The notes under the pieces: model-generated
Databases searched by the model: none
Seen by the model: only the letters and a program-made list of their open reading frames with translations
Told to the model about the DNA's origin: nothing
Program-made: the position numbers and the translations under genes
Source of the DNA: JBJXHN01 sp046233135
Lineage (GTDB): Bacteria > Pseudomonadota > Alphaproteobacteria > Rhodospirillales > Rhodospirillaceae
Assembly: GCA_046233135.1 (NCBI GenBank)
Contig: JBJXHN010000005.1
Location: 558,001 to 622,000 of the forward strand
Length of the DNA: 64,000 nt
Direction: 5' to 3'
In this document: piece after piece, positions 54,885-62,511 of the stretch
How positions within the stretch are numbered: the stretch's first letter is position 1
Layout: every line of letters begins with the position of its first letter

Positions 54885-55568
54885 TCAGGGAGCAGAGGTC
54901 TCGGTGGAGCGCCATTGTGCAAGGGCGCCGTCCAGCCAGGCCGGCTTTGGGGATCCGGCATTGATGCTTTCAATGCGCGCTTTTTCTTTGGCGATCTTGT
55001 CGATGCAGAGGGGGAGCAGGGTTTCGGCATTGCGGGCGGGGACGACCATCACCGCGTCGTCGTCGCCGATAATAAGGTCACCGTGGTTCACCACCACGTT
55101 GCCACATGCCACCGGGATGTTCACATGGCCCGGTCCGGTCTTGCGGGACCCCCGTGCGCAGGTGCCTCGGGCGAAAACGGGAAACCCGCTGCCGGAGATC
55201 CAGTCGCTGTCCCGGCACATTCCGTCCAGCACCAGGCCCCCCAGCCCGCGCGCGCATGCCGCGCGGGTCATTAATTCCCCCCAGACCCCGGAATGACGGT
55301 CGTTGCCGGTACTGACGACGAGGATGTCTCCGGGTTCGGCGGCGTGCAAGGCCACGTGAAGCATGAGGTTATCATCAGGAGGCAGGGCGGCCGTGACCGC
55401 GCGGCCGCAGAGACGCATTCCCCGGCACAGGGGTTTGATTCCTGCATCCATGATGTTCCGGCGGCCAAAGCAATCTGTTGCGATGGCAGAAGAGATCCGT
55501 CGGAACGGATCGACCATATCGGCCGACAATGGATGGTCGACCGGATTGACAGAGAAATCAAAACTCAT
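54885..55568 (-). CDS. RraA/HMG-aldolase family protein (probable hydroxy-oxoacid aldolase)
   Basis: This 227-residue protein matches the metal-dependent family that includes 4-hydroxy-4-methyl-2-oxoglutarate/4-carboxy-4-hydroxy-2-oxoadipate aldolase and oxaloacetate decarboxylase. The pyruvate-binding loop VWGELMTRAA and the catalytic G-x-x-R-D (VLDGMCRDSDWI) are intact. GFPVFARGTCARGS and GHVNIPVACGNVVVNHGD then follow, ending in DLIIGDDDAVMVVP. RNase E regulators share the fold, but the transporter and aminotransferase neighbours favour an aldolase. The start at 55568 overlaps the upstream stop by four bases. Confidence 0.85.
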   Translation of the reverse strand: MSFDFSVNPVDHPLSADMVDPFRRISSAIATDCFGRRNIMDAGIKPLCRGMRLCGRAVTAALPPDDNLMLHVALHAAEPGDILVVSTGNDRHSGVWGELMTRAACARGLGGLVLDGMCRDSDWISGSGFPVFARGTCARGSRKTGPGHVNIPVACGNVVVNHGDLIIGDDDAVMVVPARNAETLLPLCIDKIAKEKARIESINAGSPKPAWLDGALAQWRSTETSAP

Positions 55569-56902
55569 ACCAAGCTCTCTTTTGTCGCGCGATCCAGTTT
55601 TTCGACAGCGGACCGCAATTTGAGACAGGCAGTTTCCAAAAGGTCTGGCGCGCAGGTGAAGGAGAGGCGGAAGAACGGTGACAGTCCAAAAGCCGCTCCG
55701 GGGACGCAGACCACTTCGGCTTCCTGGACAAAGTAGCGCGTCAGGTCTGTATCCGTGGCGATAACGCTGCCATCCCGGGTGCGGGCTCCCATCAAATCCT
55801 GACAATTGACATACAGGTAGAAGGCTCCGTCGGGGATGTGGCAGGCCAGCCCCTCGGTGTCGTTGATGAGGGCCGCTGCCAGGTCCCGGCGTTGCCTGAA
55901 GGCGGCGAGGTTTGCCGCCATGAAATCCCGCGGTCCGGTCAGAGCGGCCAGCGCGCCATACTGGGCGGGGTGCATCACGCCGCCCGTGGTTTGGCCCTGG
56001 AAGGTGCGCATGGCGTCGATCAGCGGCTGGGGACCGGCGGCGAAACCGATGCGCCACCCGGTCATATTCCAGGACTTCGACAAGCCGTTGACCGTCAGGG
56101 TCCGCGCCTTGATGGCCTCGGAGGTCTGCGCGATGGTGAAATAGGGGGCGTTGTCGTAACGGATATGTTCGTAGATATCGTCACTGAGGATCAGGACTTG
56201 AGGGTACTTCTCCAGTACCGCTGCCAGCATCCGGATCTCGTCCTCCGTCAGGACGGTACCGGTCGGATTCGAGGGGTTGTTGAGAATCAGCCAGCGCGTC
56301 TTGTCCGTGATCTTCGCGTCGAGGACATTGGGGTGGAGCCGGAAGCCCTCCTCGTACCGTGTCGCCAGGCCGACCGGGACGCCGCCATTCAGGCGCACCA
56401 TCTCGGCGTAACTGACCCAGCCGGGTTCGGGCACAAGCACTTCCTGCCCTGCTTCGAGGCTGGAGGCGAGGGCGTTGAAGATGATCTGCTTGGCGCCGTT
56501 GGCGACGATCACTTGCGCGGCCTGGTAGTCCAGCCCGTTATCGGAGCGCAGTTTCTGGCGGATCGCTTCGCGGAGGGGCGGGATGCCCTGAACCGGGGGA
56601 TAGCCGGTATGGTTGGCCCCCAACGCGTCGACCAGGGCCTGTTTCGCATGCTCTGGTGTCGGAAACTCCGGTTCACCAGTCGCCAGCGAGATCACGTGGC
56701 GGCCTTTGGCGCGAAGATCCCGGGCGAGCTGCGCGGCTTCAAGGGATGCGGACGGCTGGCTCGCGCGCATCTTGGCGTTGACAGGGGGGAAGACTGGAAC
56801 AGAATTTCTCATGGCTGGATTGCTTGCATGGGGACCGGAGCACAGGCGTACTACCCCTTTCCCTGTAAGTCCTTGCTGTCGAAGGTGATAATTCAGGGTC
56901 AT
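55565..56902 (-). CDS. PLP-dependent class I/II aminotransferase (AspC-like)
   Basis: This fold-type I aminotransferase is 445 residues if it starts at the ATG at 56902, which follows GGAGGG. An ATG at 56812 (MRNSVPVFPP) fits family length but lacks a site. Motifs are ISLATGEPEFPTPEHAKQAL, NGAKQIIFNAL, LNNPSNPTGTVLTEDEIR, SDDIYEHIRYD, the PLP Lys in NGLSKSWNMTGWRIGFAAGP, and the C-terminal FFRLSFTC with the carboxylate-binding Arg. It heads the operon aminotransferase-RraA-tctCBA. Confidence 0.9.
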   Translation of the reverse strand: MTLNYHLRQQGLTGKGVVRLCSGPHASNPAMRNSVPVFPPVNAKMRASQPSASLEAAQLARDLRAKGRHVISLATGEPEFPTPEHAKQALVDALGANHTGYPPVQGIPPLREAIRQKLRSDNGLDYQAAQVIVANGAKQIIFNALASSLEAGQEVLVPEPGWVSYAEMVRLNGGVPVGLATRYEEGFRLHPNVLDAKITDKTRWLILNNPSNPTGTVLTEDEIRMLAAVLEKYPQVLILSDDIYEHIRYDNAPYFTIAQTSEAIKARTLTVNGLSKSWNMTGWRIGFAAGPQPLIDAMRTFQGQTTGGVMHPAQYGALAALTGPRDFMAANLAAFRQRRDLAAALINDTEGLACHIPDGAFYLYVNCQDLMGARTRDGSVIATDTDLTRYFVQEAEVVCVPGAAFGLSPFFRLSFTCAPDLLETACLKLRSAVEKLDRATKESLV

Positions 56903-56935
56903 CGCATGGTCCCTCCATGAATGGCCCGGTGACAT

Positions 56936-57082
56936 GACGTTAGATTGTTAAAGAGAGATTGCGCAAATCATTAATATTTAACTATGTGTCAATTTATTTT
57001 TACGGTAGAATTGACCTGGAAGGTTTGAAGTGCTCTTGCGAGTATCTTCTCCGAAAAGTGTTAAAATGCCTTTTTAGGGAGC
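56936..57082. promoter_or_regulatory. AT-rich divergent promoter region with LysR-type dyad
   Basis: This region is far more AT-rich than its surroundings and lies between the aminotransferase and lysR genes, which diverge. TTGCGCAA (56959-56966) within ATTGCGCAAAT is a palindromic half-site pair that a LysR-type regulator could use. No gene fits here. Confidence 0.45.
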
Positions 57083-58063
57083 TTGACTGCATCGGTGTCT
57101 ATTCGGCGATTAAAAACCCTTGTGGCCATTGCGCGTCATGGCAACCTTTCAGCCGCTGCGGCCAAGGAAAACCTGACACGGGCCGCGGTGTCCTTGCAGA
57201 TGAAGCACCTTGAAACGGATCTTGGCGTAGAGATTTTTGATCGCCGCGGCCGGATTCCGGAGTTGAATGCCCGTGGGCGCCTGCTGGTACCCAAGGCGAT
57301 CGAGTTGCTTGATATTTATGAGGAATTCAGACGGATCGCCAAGGGCGAGGGAAAAATAACTGGCACGCTCACCCTTGGCGCGATGTTCACGGCGATGACC
57401 GGGGTGGTTCCCTACGCGATGAAGCAGATGCGCGCCATGTATCCCGACTTGCATATCCAGGCGTCGCCGGGGCATTCGGCAACCCTCGTGGCTCCGGTTG
57501 ATCGGGGTGTCATCGATGCCGCATTCATCGGCCGTCCGCCCGTGCTGAGTTCGAAGCTGATTTTTCATAAAATCGCCGAAGAACCGTTCCAGCTTCTCAC
57601 GCCGTCGGACTGCGATCTGGAGGATATCCGCGATATTTTTGCCCGCTATCCCTTTATCCGCATCAGCCGCTCTCTCTGGTCCGGCCAACTGATCGAGGAT
57701 TGGCTCGTGCGCGAGGACATCAGCGTCAACGAAGCGATGGAGCTCGATGGCATTCAGATGATTTCCACGATGGTCTATCACGGGTTGGGGGTGTCTGTGC
57801 TGCCGAAACGATGTGTTCCGGCGCCCAATCCGGTGACCGTGCGTGAGATTGCGATTCCGACGCTGGAAAGCCGGCCGGTCGGGCTGCTGGTGCGCTACGA
57901 CAATCCGAAATCAAACCTGATCGACGCCCTGTGCACCCAGATGCGGAATGTGGTGAGGGCTGTTGGATCTGCCCGGCCCGGGGAAAGTCCGGATTCGCTC
58001 TCCAATCCGGGCCGCGAAAAGGACGCCGGGCAGAGCCTGCCCTTGCCTCCGGCTGGGGGCTGA
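57083..58063 (+). CDS. LysR-family transcriptional regulator
   Basis: This is a 326-residue regulator. The winged-helix domain (about 5-65) has RRLKTLVAIARHGNLSAAAA, TRAAVSLQMKHLETDLGVEI and FDRRGR. The effector-binding domain starts near 90 with GTLTLGAMFTAMTGVVPYAM and includes STMVYHGLGVSVLPKRCVP. The start is a TTG (or the GTG four codons later). It is divergent from the aminotransferase operon, so it most likely controls that operon in response to the imported substrate or a product. The C-terminal tail is disordered. Confidence 0.92.
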   Translation: MTASVSIRRLKTLVAIARHGNLSAAAAKENLTRAAVSLQMKHLETDLGVEIFDRRGRIPELNARGRLLVPKAIELLDIYEEFRRIAKGEGKITGTLTLGAMFTAMTGVVPYAMKQMRAMYPDLHIQASPGHSATLVAPVDRGVIDAAFIGRPPVLSSKLIFHKIAEEPFQLLTPSDCDLEDIRDIFARYPFIRISRSLWSGQLIEDWLVREDISVNEAMELDGIQMISTMVYHGLGVSVLPKRCVPAPNPVTVREIAIPTLESRPVGLLVRYDNPKSNLIDALCTQMRNVVRAVGSARPGESPDSLSNPGREKDAGQSLPLPPAGG

Positions 58064-58077
58064 GGCACCATCGGGCC

Positions 58078-58470
58078 ATGTACCAGACCACGCAAGCCGG
58101 CAGCACCAATTTCGCCTTCCCCGACGTCTGCCTGACGCCGACGCCGGTGGGGCCGATCCCCATTCCCTATCCCAACACGGCCGATACCTCTACGGCGGTG
58201 CCGCCGGCCCTGATCGTGCTGGTGGAATGCATGCCGGCCCACAACATCACCTCCATCGTGCCGATGAGCAACGGTGACAATGCCGGGGTGAACATGGGCG
58301 TGGCGTCGGGCACGGTGATGGGGCCGTGCTTCACGATCCTGGGCAGCTTCACCCTGATGTCGGGCGGGCTGCCGGCGGTGCGCCAGACGTCGATGACCTT
58401 GCAGAACACCTTCAACATGGTCGGCAGCACCACCAGCCCCAGCCAGCAGACGCTGGACGTTCAGGCGTAA
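58078..58470 (+). CDS. DUF4150 PAAR-like tip protein
   Basis: This 130-residue protein consists of the DUF4150 domain only: FAFPDVCLTPTPVGPIPIPY with PN next, then NGDNAGVNMGVASGTVMGP and MSGGLPAVRQTSMTLQN. DUF4150 proteins act like PAAR proteins, capping the VgrG spike. Many carry a C-terminal toxin, but this one has none. It is 14 bases downstream of lysR but is functionally related to the spike genes at 41455-51872. Confidence 0.85.
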   Translation: MYQTTQAGSTNFAFPDVCLTPTPVGPIPIPYPNTADTSTAVPPALIVLVECMPAHNITSIVPMSNGDNAGVNMGVASGTVMGPCFTILGSFTLMSGGLPAVRQTSMTLQNTFNMVGSTTSPSQQTLDVQA

Positions 58471-58477
58471 TCCCGCA

Positions 58478-58975
58478 TCAATCTTCCTTGAAGTCCTCGT
58501 GGCAGTCCTTGCAGGTGGAGGCCAGCAGCAGGAAGGCCGTTCGGTTTTCCTTGGTTACCGCCGTGCCCGCTGCGGCTTCCAGGGCCTTGCCGTGGTCCAC
58601 CAGTTCGTCTGCCAGCAGGGCGAAGCGGGTCCAGTCCACCCAGATGTCGGGCAGGGCCTCGCTGGGGTGGCCGGCGGAGCCTTCGGGGAACAGGTCGGTC
58701 ATGGCCTTGCCGCCGTGCTGCTGGGCCAGGCCGGCCAGCCGGGCCACCGCGTCCGCTTCATAGGCCTGCTCGCCGCCGAACATCTTGCCCACCGGCTTCA
58801 TGGCCCGGCTCATGTCCTCCATGGCGTCCATGCGCTCTTTCACCACGCCCGTTGCTTCCTTGTGGGCCAGGGCGGGGGTGGCGGCGGACAGGGACGCGCC
58901 GGCGATCAGCGCGGCAGGGACGCCGCCGGTCAGGGCAATGGCCGTAAGCGAAAGGATTGAGCGGAAGCGGGGCAT
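58478..58975 (-). CDS. Cytochrome c' (class II cytochrome c)
   Basis: This is a 165-residue periplasmic haem protein with a signal peptide ending near TPALA. ATGVVKERMDAMEDMSRAMK begins the four-helix bundle, and the haem site CKDCHEDF is at the C-terminus, as in class II cytochromes. Such proteins bind NO or CO. It lies eight bases downstream of the DUF3540 gene on the same strand, an unusual neighbour. The ATG at 58975 has AGGAGA upstream. Confidence 0.9.
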   Translation of the reverse strand: MPRFRSILSLTAIALTGGVPAALIAGASLSAATPALAHKEATGVVKERMDAMEDMSRAMKPVGKMFGGEQAYEADAVARLAGLAQQHGGKAMTDLFPEGSAGHPSEALPDIWVDWTRFALLADELVDHGKALEAAAGTAVTKENRTAFLLLASTCKDCHEDFKED

Positions 58976-58983
58976 GTGGTCTC

Positions 58984-59628
58984 CTATCCCATGTGAATCT
59001 GATCGCCGTCGACCTTGATGTCCTTGTCGGCGGTAACGATGGTATGACGGCCATGCAAGGTGGCCGTTTCCTCGGCGGCCATATCCAGTACGCCGGCGCG
59101 GGTCTGGTCCAGTCCGGCAACCCGGCGCACCGCCCGGGCCAATTCGCTGATCACCGTGCCGGCCATGGTTTCCAGTGTCTCGGCAACCACCTTCAGCCGG
59201 CCGATCCGCCCCTCCAGCCATTGCCCGCGCCAGACCATGTGCTCCACCTCCGCCTCGCCCTGCGCGGCGGCGAGGCTGACACGGACGGCCCGGGTGCGCA
59301 CTTCGCCATCACTGTCCAGCAGCAGGCCGCCAGGGGCGTGCAGGTGCAGGGTGCCGGCCTCGGCGACCGGGGTAAGGCGGGTGGCCGGTGCTGCCGAATC
59401 GAGAACGGAGAGGATATGGGTGCCGGCCGGGCCGTCCGCCACCAGCACCAGATCCCCTTCCTCTGGCGCCACCAAGCAGCCCTTGGCCCGCCGGGCTTCG
59501 GTCAGGCGGCCGGTGTCGGGATCGGCGACGGCCAGGCGCGGCCCGTCCACCCGCCGCACCACCCGGTGCAGCAGGCGCACCGTGTCGTCTGACGCAGAGG
59601 GGGGCAGGGGCTGAGGGGCGAGGGTCAT
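58984..59628 (-). CDS. DUF3540 spike-module protein
   Basis: This 214-residue protein matches DUF3540, which usually accompanies DUF2169, DUF4150 and VgrG genes. The N-terminal part (RRAKGCLVAPEEGDLVLVAD and THILSVLD) has the look of a small OB-type beta domain. LHLHAPGGLLLDSDGEV follows, and the C-terminus MAAEETATLHGRHTIVTADK ends in KVDGDQIHMG, which resembles the tip of a VgrG beta-helix. The start overlaps the pentapeptide stop by ATGA. Confidence 0.8.
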   Translation of the reverse strand: MTLAPQPLPPSASDDTVRLLHRVVRRVDGPRLAVADPDTGRLTEARRAKGCLVAPEEGDLVLVADGPAGTHILSVLDSAAPATRLTPVAEAGTLHLHAPGGLLLDSDGEVRTRAVRVSLAAAQGEAEVEHMVWRGQWLEGRIGRLKVVAETLETMAGTVISELARAVRRVAGLDQTRAGVLDMAAEETATLHGRHTIVTADKDIKVDGDQIHMG

Positions 59629-60107
59629 GCGGGGGGGCTCCCGGGGGCGGATGGGGCGTCTTCAGACAGGGCAGGATCGGGGGGCGGGGGCGGGTCGGCC
59701 AGGGTGCCGTCGGTCATCACGGTCTGCCTGACCACCGCCTTGTCCATCGGCGCGAAGGTCAGCCGGGCGCCCAGGAAGGATGCGCGGGTCAGATCCGCGC
59801 CGTCCAGGGCGGCCCAGGCGATATCGGCGTTGTCCAGGCGGCAGCCGGTCAGCACGGCGTCCTTCAGATCGACGTGGGTGATCAGCGCTTCGTTCAGGTC
59901 CGCGCCGGTCAGATCCGCTTCGGTCAGGTCGCACCAGGCCAGCCGGGCGCCGGCCAGCCGGGTGCCGGCCAGCCGGGCCTTTTTCAGGGACGCCCAGCTG
60001 AGATCGGCTCCCTGAAGATCCAGACCGCTGAGGTCTGCCCCGTCCAGGGTGCCGCGCGGGCATGCACCGGTTTCCCGGAGCCGGGTGACATCATCGTCGT
60101 TTGCCAT
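59625..60107 (-). CDS. Pentapeptide repeat protein (third)
   Basis: This is a 160-residue protein from the ATG at 60107; the frame is open to 60197 but the upstream part looks non-coding. Repeats run from DGADLSGLDLQGADLSWASL through EADLTGADLNEALI and DGADLTRASFLGARL. A Pro-rich tail ends the protein. It is first in the pentapeptide-DUF3540-cytochrome c' group and divergent from the TetR gene. Confidence 0.8.
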   Translation of the reverse strand: MANDDDVTRLRETGACPRGTLDGADLSGLDLQGADLSWASLKKARLAGTRLAGARLAWCDLTEADLTGADLNEALITHVDLKDAVLTGCRLDNADIAWAALDGADLTRASFLGARLTFAPMDKAVVRQTVMTDGTLADPPPPPDPALSEDAPSAPGSPPA

Positions 60108-60246
60108 GGCCGAACGATACGGCAGCTGGCCCGCCGGGCAAAGAGCGGAAATCGGCGCGGAAAGGAAGGCGATTGTCTTGAGCCAGGTGATAACCATTCG
60201 GAAATGAAATGGTGTTCATATTGGGGCTGCAACAGGAGACGACCCC

Positions 60247-60948
60247 ATGGAATCCCCCGTCCAGCACCGTTGGAACGAGATGCCCGACGCTGTCCAGACC
60301 GCCCCCTCCGCTTCCTCTTCGTCCTCGGTGTCCGAGGCGGTGGCCCCTGTGCCCGCCCCTCCGGCCAAACCCATGTCCCGGCGCCGGCGGCGGACGCGGG
60401 AGGCGCTGCTGGACGCCGGCTTCGCGGTGATGGCCGACCAGGGATTCGACGCCATGACCATCGCGGCGGTAACCGACCGGGCGGAACTGGCCGTCGGATC
60501 CTTCTACAATCACTTCGCCAGCAAGGAAGCCTTGAAGGCCGCCGTGGTCGAGCACCTGGTGGACGCCCACGGGCGCTTCCTCGACTGGATTTGCGGGGAC
60601 GTGACCCCCGATGCGGCGGTCCGCCTGGCCGTGGCCACCAAGGCCATCCTGCGCAAGGCGGAAGCCAGCCCGGCCTGGGGGGATTTCATCGCCCGCCATG
60701 GCTTGGCGGACCGCACCTTGCGCCTGGGCCTGATGCCCGAGTCCGCGCTGTTTGCGACCGAAGAAGACCGCGATAGCGCGGCCCTGCTGCTGCTGGGCGC
60801 TCTTCAGCGCCTGCGGGAGGGGGATTTGCCGCTGTCCGACGGGGTCGCCAAACGGGTCCTGCGGGTGTGCGGGCTGGTTGACGAGGTCGTGACCCGCGCT
60901 GCCGCCACGCCTCTGCCCGAGCCGGAGCCGCCGGCGGCCAAGGCCTGA
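60247..60948 (+). CDS. TetR/AcrR-family transcriptional regulator
   Basis: This is a 233-residue regulator. After a disordered Ser/Pro-rich N-terminus of about 40 residues comes the helix-turn-helix RRRRTREALLDAGFAVMADQ, FDAMTIAAVTDRAELAVGSF then YNHFASKEALKAAV. The ligand domain is unspecific. The start has AGGAGA upstream. It is divergent from the pentapeptide/DUF3540 operon and 10 bases upstream of the SPOR gene, so it may regulate either. Confidence 0.9.
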   Translation: MESPVQHRWNEMPDAVQTAPSASSSSSVSEAVAPVPAPPAKPMSRRRRRTREALLDAGFAVMADQGFDAMTIAAVTDRAELAVGSFYNHFASKEALKAAVVEHLVDAHGRFLDWICGDVTPDAAVRLAVATKAILRKAEASPAWGDFIARHGLADRTLRLGLMPESALFATEEDRDSAALLLLGALQRLREGDLPLSDGVAKRVLRVCGLVDEVVTRAAATPLPEPEPPAAKA

Positions 60949-60958
60949 GGGACCGATC

Positions 60959-61960
60959 ATGATCGCCTTCTCCTTCAGCCGGGGGGCGTTCCTTGCCATG
61001 GTCCTGCTGCTACTCATGGCGATGATCGTGGCCTTTCTGACCGGCTGGGTGGTCGGGGTATCGCGGACCCCGACCCACGGCGTGATACCGATGGCTCCGG
61101 CCTCCACCCAATCCCGGGCCGCACCGTCGCAAGACCCATCGCAGGCCCGGGCATCCTCCTCGCCGTCTTCCGCAGCCCGGGCGGCGGGGGCGCCAAGCTT
61201 GTCGCGACGTGACGCAAGTCCGCCGTCGCCGCATCAGACGTCGCCGGCCGGTTCGCCTGCAATGCCGCAGGCTCCGGCCGCATTACCTGCCGCGACGGCA
61301 GAAGCGGCCGAGGTCCCGCCGCAGGCCGGCGGGCAGGATCCGCCGCCTCCGGCTGCTCAGTCCCCGGCTCCGCCGCAGCCCGCCGCTCAGGCTCCGGTCC
61401 CGCCGCAGCCCGCGGCTACGGTGGCAAAGACGGATACGGATCCCCCTCCGCCGCCGCCATCCTCCGCCCCCCGGCTGCTGGCCAAGGCGATGGACGCGCC
61501 GGTACCCCTGTTCAAACCGGAAGACCCCGGCCCGTCCGGTGGCGGAGAGGCCGTGCCCGTGCCGCCGGCGCCGGCCTCGGCACCGTCTCAGGCCAATCCG
61601 CCAGCGGGCAAGCCCGTCGCGGTCGAGCAGCCGGCCTATACCCTGCAAGTCGGACAATTCGATCTGGCCGATCCGGCACGGGCGCTCTATGCCCGGCTGA
61701 AGGCCAAGCGCTATGACGCCTATGTGGTCACGGTGGGGGCGCCGACACCGTTGATGGTGGTGCGGATCGGTGTGTTCGACAACCGCGCCGCAGCCCTTCA
61801 GGCGGCCAGCGCCGTGCGCATCGCCGAAGGACTCCCCGCCGAAGTGGTGCGCATCGATCCGGCCTCCGCGCCGGTGCTGAAAACGGCTGCGCCGGCCAAG
61901 GCCGCCCTGGCTGCCCCGTCCGGCGCCGCAGGGGCTGCGCCGTCCGTGCCGTTCAACTGA
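60959..61960 (+). CDS. SPOR-domain membrane protein
   Basis: This 333-residue protein has an N-terminal membrane anchor (AMVLLLLMAMIVAFLTGWVV), a long Pro/Ala-rich periplasmic linker (about 45-220) and a C-terminal SPOR domain (YTLQVGQFDLADPARALYAR, VVRIGVFDNRAAALQAAS). SPOR domains bind denuded peptidoglycan at septa. It follows the TetR gene closely, with no known link between them. Confidence 0.85.
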   Translation: MIAFSFSRGAFLAMVLLLLMAMIVAFLTGWVVGVSRTPTHGVIPMAPASTQSRAAPSQDPSQARASSSPSSAARAAGAPSLSRRDASPPSPHQTSPAGSPAMPQAPAALPAATAEAAEVPPQAGGQDPPPPAAQSPAPPQPAAQAPVPPQPAATVAKTDTDPPPPPPSSAPRLLAKAMDAPVPLFKPEDPGPSGGGEAVPVPPAPASAPSQANPPAGKPVAVEQPAYTLQVGQFDLADPARALYARLKAKRYDAYVVTVGAPTPLMVVRIGVFDNRAAALQAASAVRIAEGLPAEVVRIDPASAPVLKTAAPAKAALAAPSGAAGAAPSVPFN

Positions 61961-61978
61961 TCCTTTGGGGAGGGGGGG

Positions 61979-62242
61979 CTACCGGGCGTCGGGGGTATCG
62001 CTGTCCTCGCGGCGGGCAGCGGGATGGTGAACGCTGTCATCGGTGCCCCGACGGTTGCTCCAGTACATGAGGTTCATCAGGGCGATGGCCAAACCGCACA
62101 TGGTGGTCAGGCCGATGATCATCGCCACCAGGGCATGTCCGTGAATGGCGATCCCTATTCTGTCCGTCCAGATCCAGACGATGCCGACGGCCACGGCGGT
62201 CAAACCGGCCGTTCCCAAAATCCATGTTTTTATCCGGGTCAC
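61979..62242 (-). CDS. Small two-segment membrane protein
   Basis: This 87-residue protein starts at a GTG with GAAGGAAC upstream. It has two membrane segments (TWILGTAGLTAVAVGIVWIW and LVAMIIGLTTMCGLAIALM) and a charged C-terminal tail. It resembles no family I can name with confidence. It is convergent with the SPOR gene and divergent from the exporter at 62512. Confidence 0.65.
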   Translation of the reverse strand: MTRIKTWILGTAGLTAVAVGIVWIWTDRIGIAIHGHALVAMIIGLTTMCGLAIALMNLMYWSNRRGTDDSVHHPAARREDSDTPDAR

Positions 62243-62312
62243 TGTGTGTTCCTTCCCTCTGATGGCTGGTCTTGTGCCGCTTCAATCGAAAGTGGGGTTT
62301 GGTTTCCCGCTC

Positions 62313-62332
62313 CACCCACAAATTCGTGGGTG
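62313..62332. terminator. Small hairpin in the intergenic region before the second exporter
   Basis: CACCCAC (62313-62319) and GTGGGTG (62326-62332) form a 7-bp stem with a 6-base loop. It lies between two divergent starts, so it may be a leader structure or operator rather than a terminator. Confidence 0.3.
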
Positions 62333-62387
62333 TGCGGATTTAAACAAGATTGTTTGTTAATGACCGTAACATCCTGTTTTGGAAAAA

Positions 62388-62407
62388 AACGTTGCATAAC
62401 GTTGCAC
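62388..62407. repeat. Tandem 10-bp repeat upstream of the second exporter
   Basis: AACGTTGCAT is followed directly by AACGTTGCAC. The unit equals about one helical turn and holds the palindrome AACGTT, so two regulator molecules could bind on the same face. The region is AT-rich and about 105 bases upstream of the exporter start. Confidence 0.45.
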
Positions 62408-62511
62408 GGGGGACTGGGCGTTTCTTCGTGAACCGTCTACTATGCCTAATGTCGTGTATCCCCCCGGCGCGTGCAATCGGCTGCGGGGGCAGGGAAGAAG
62501 GATGGGACGCC

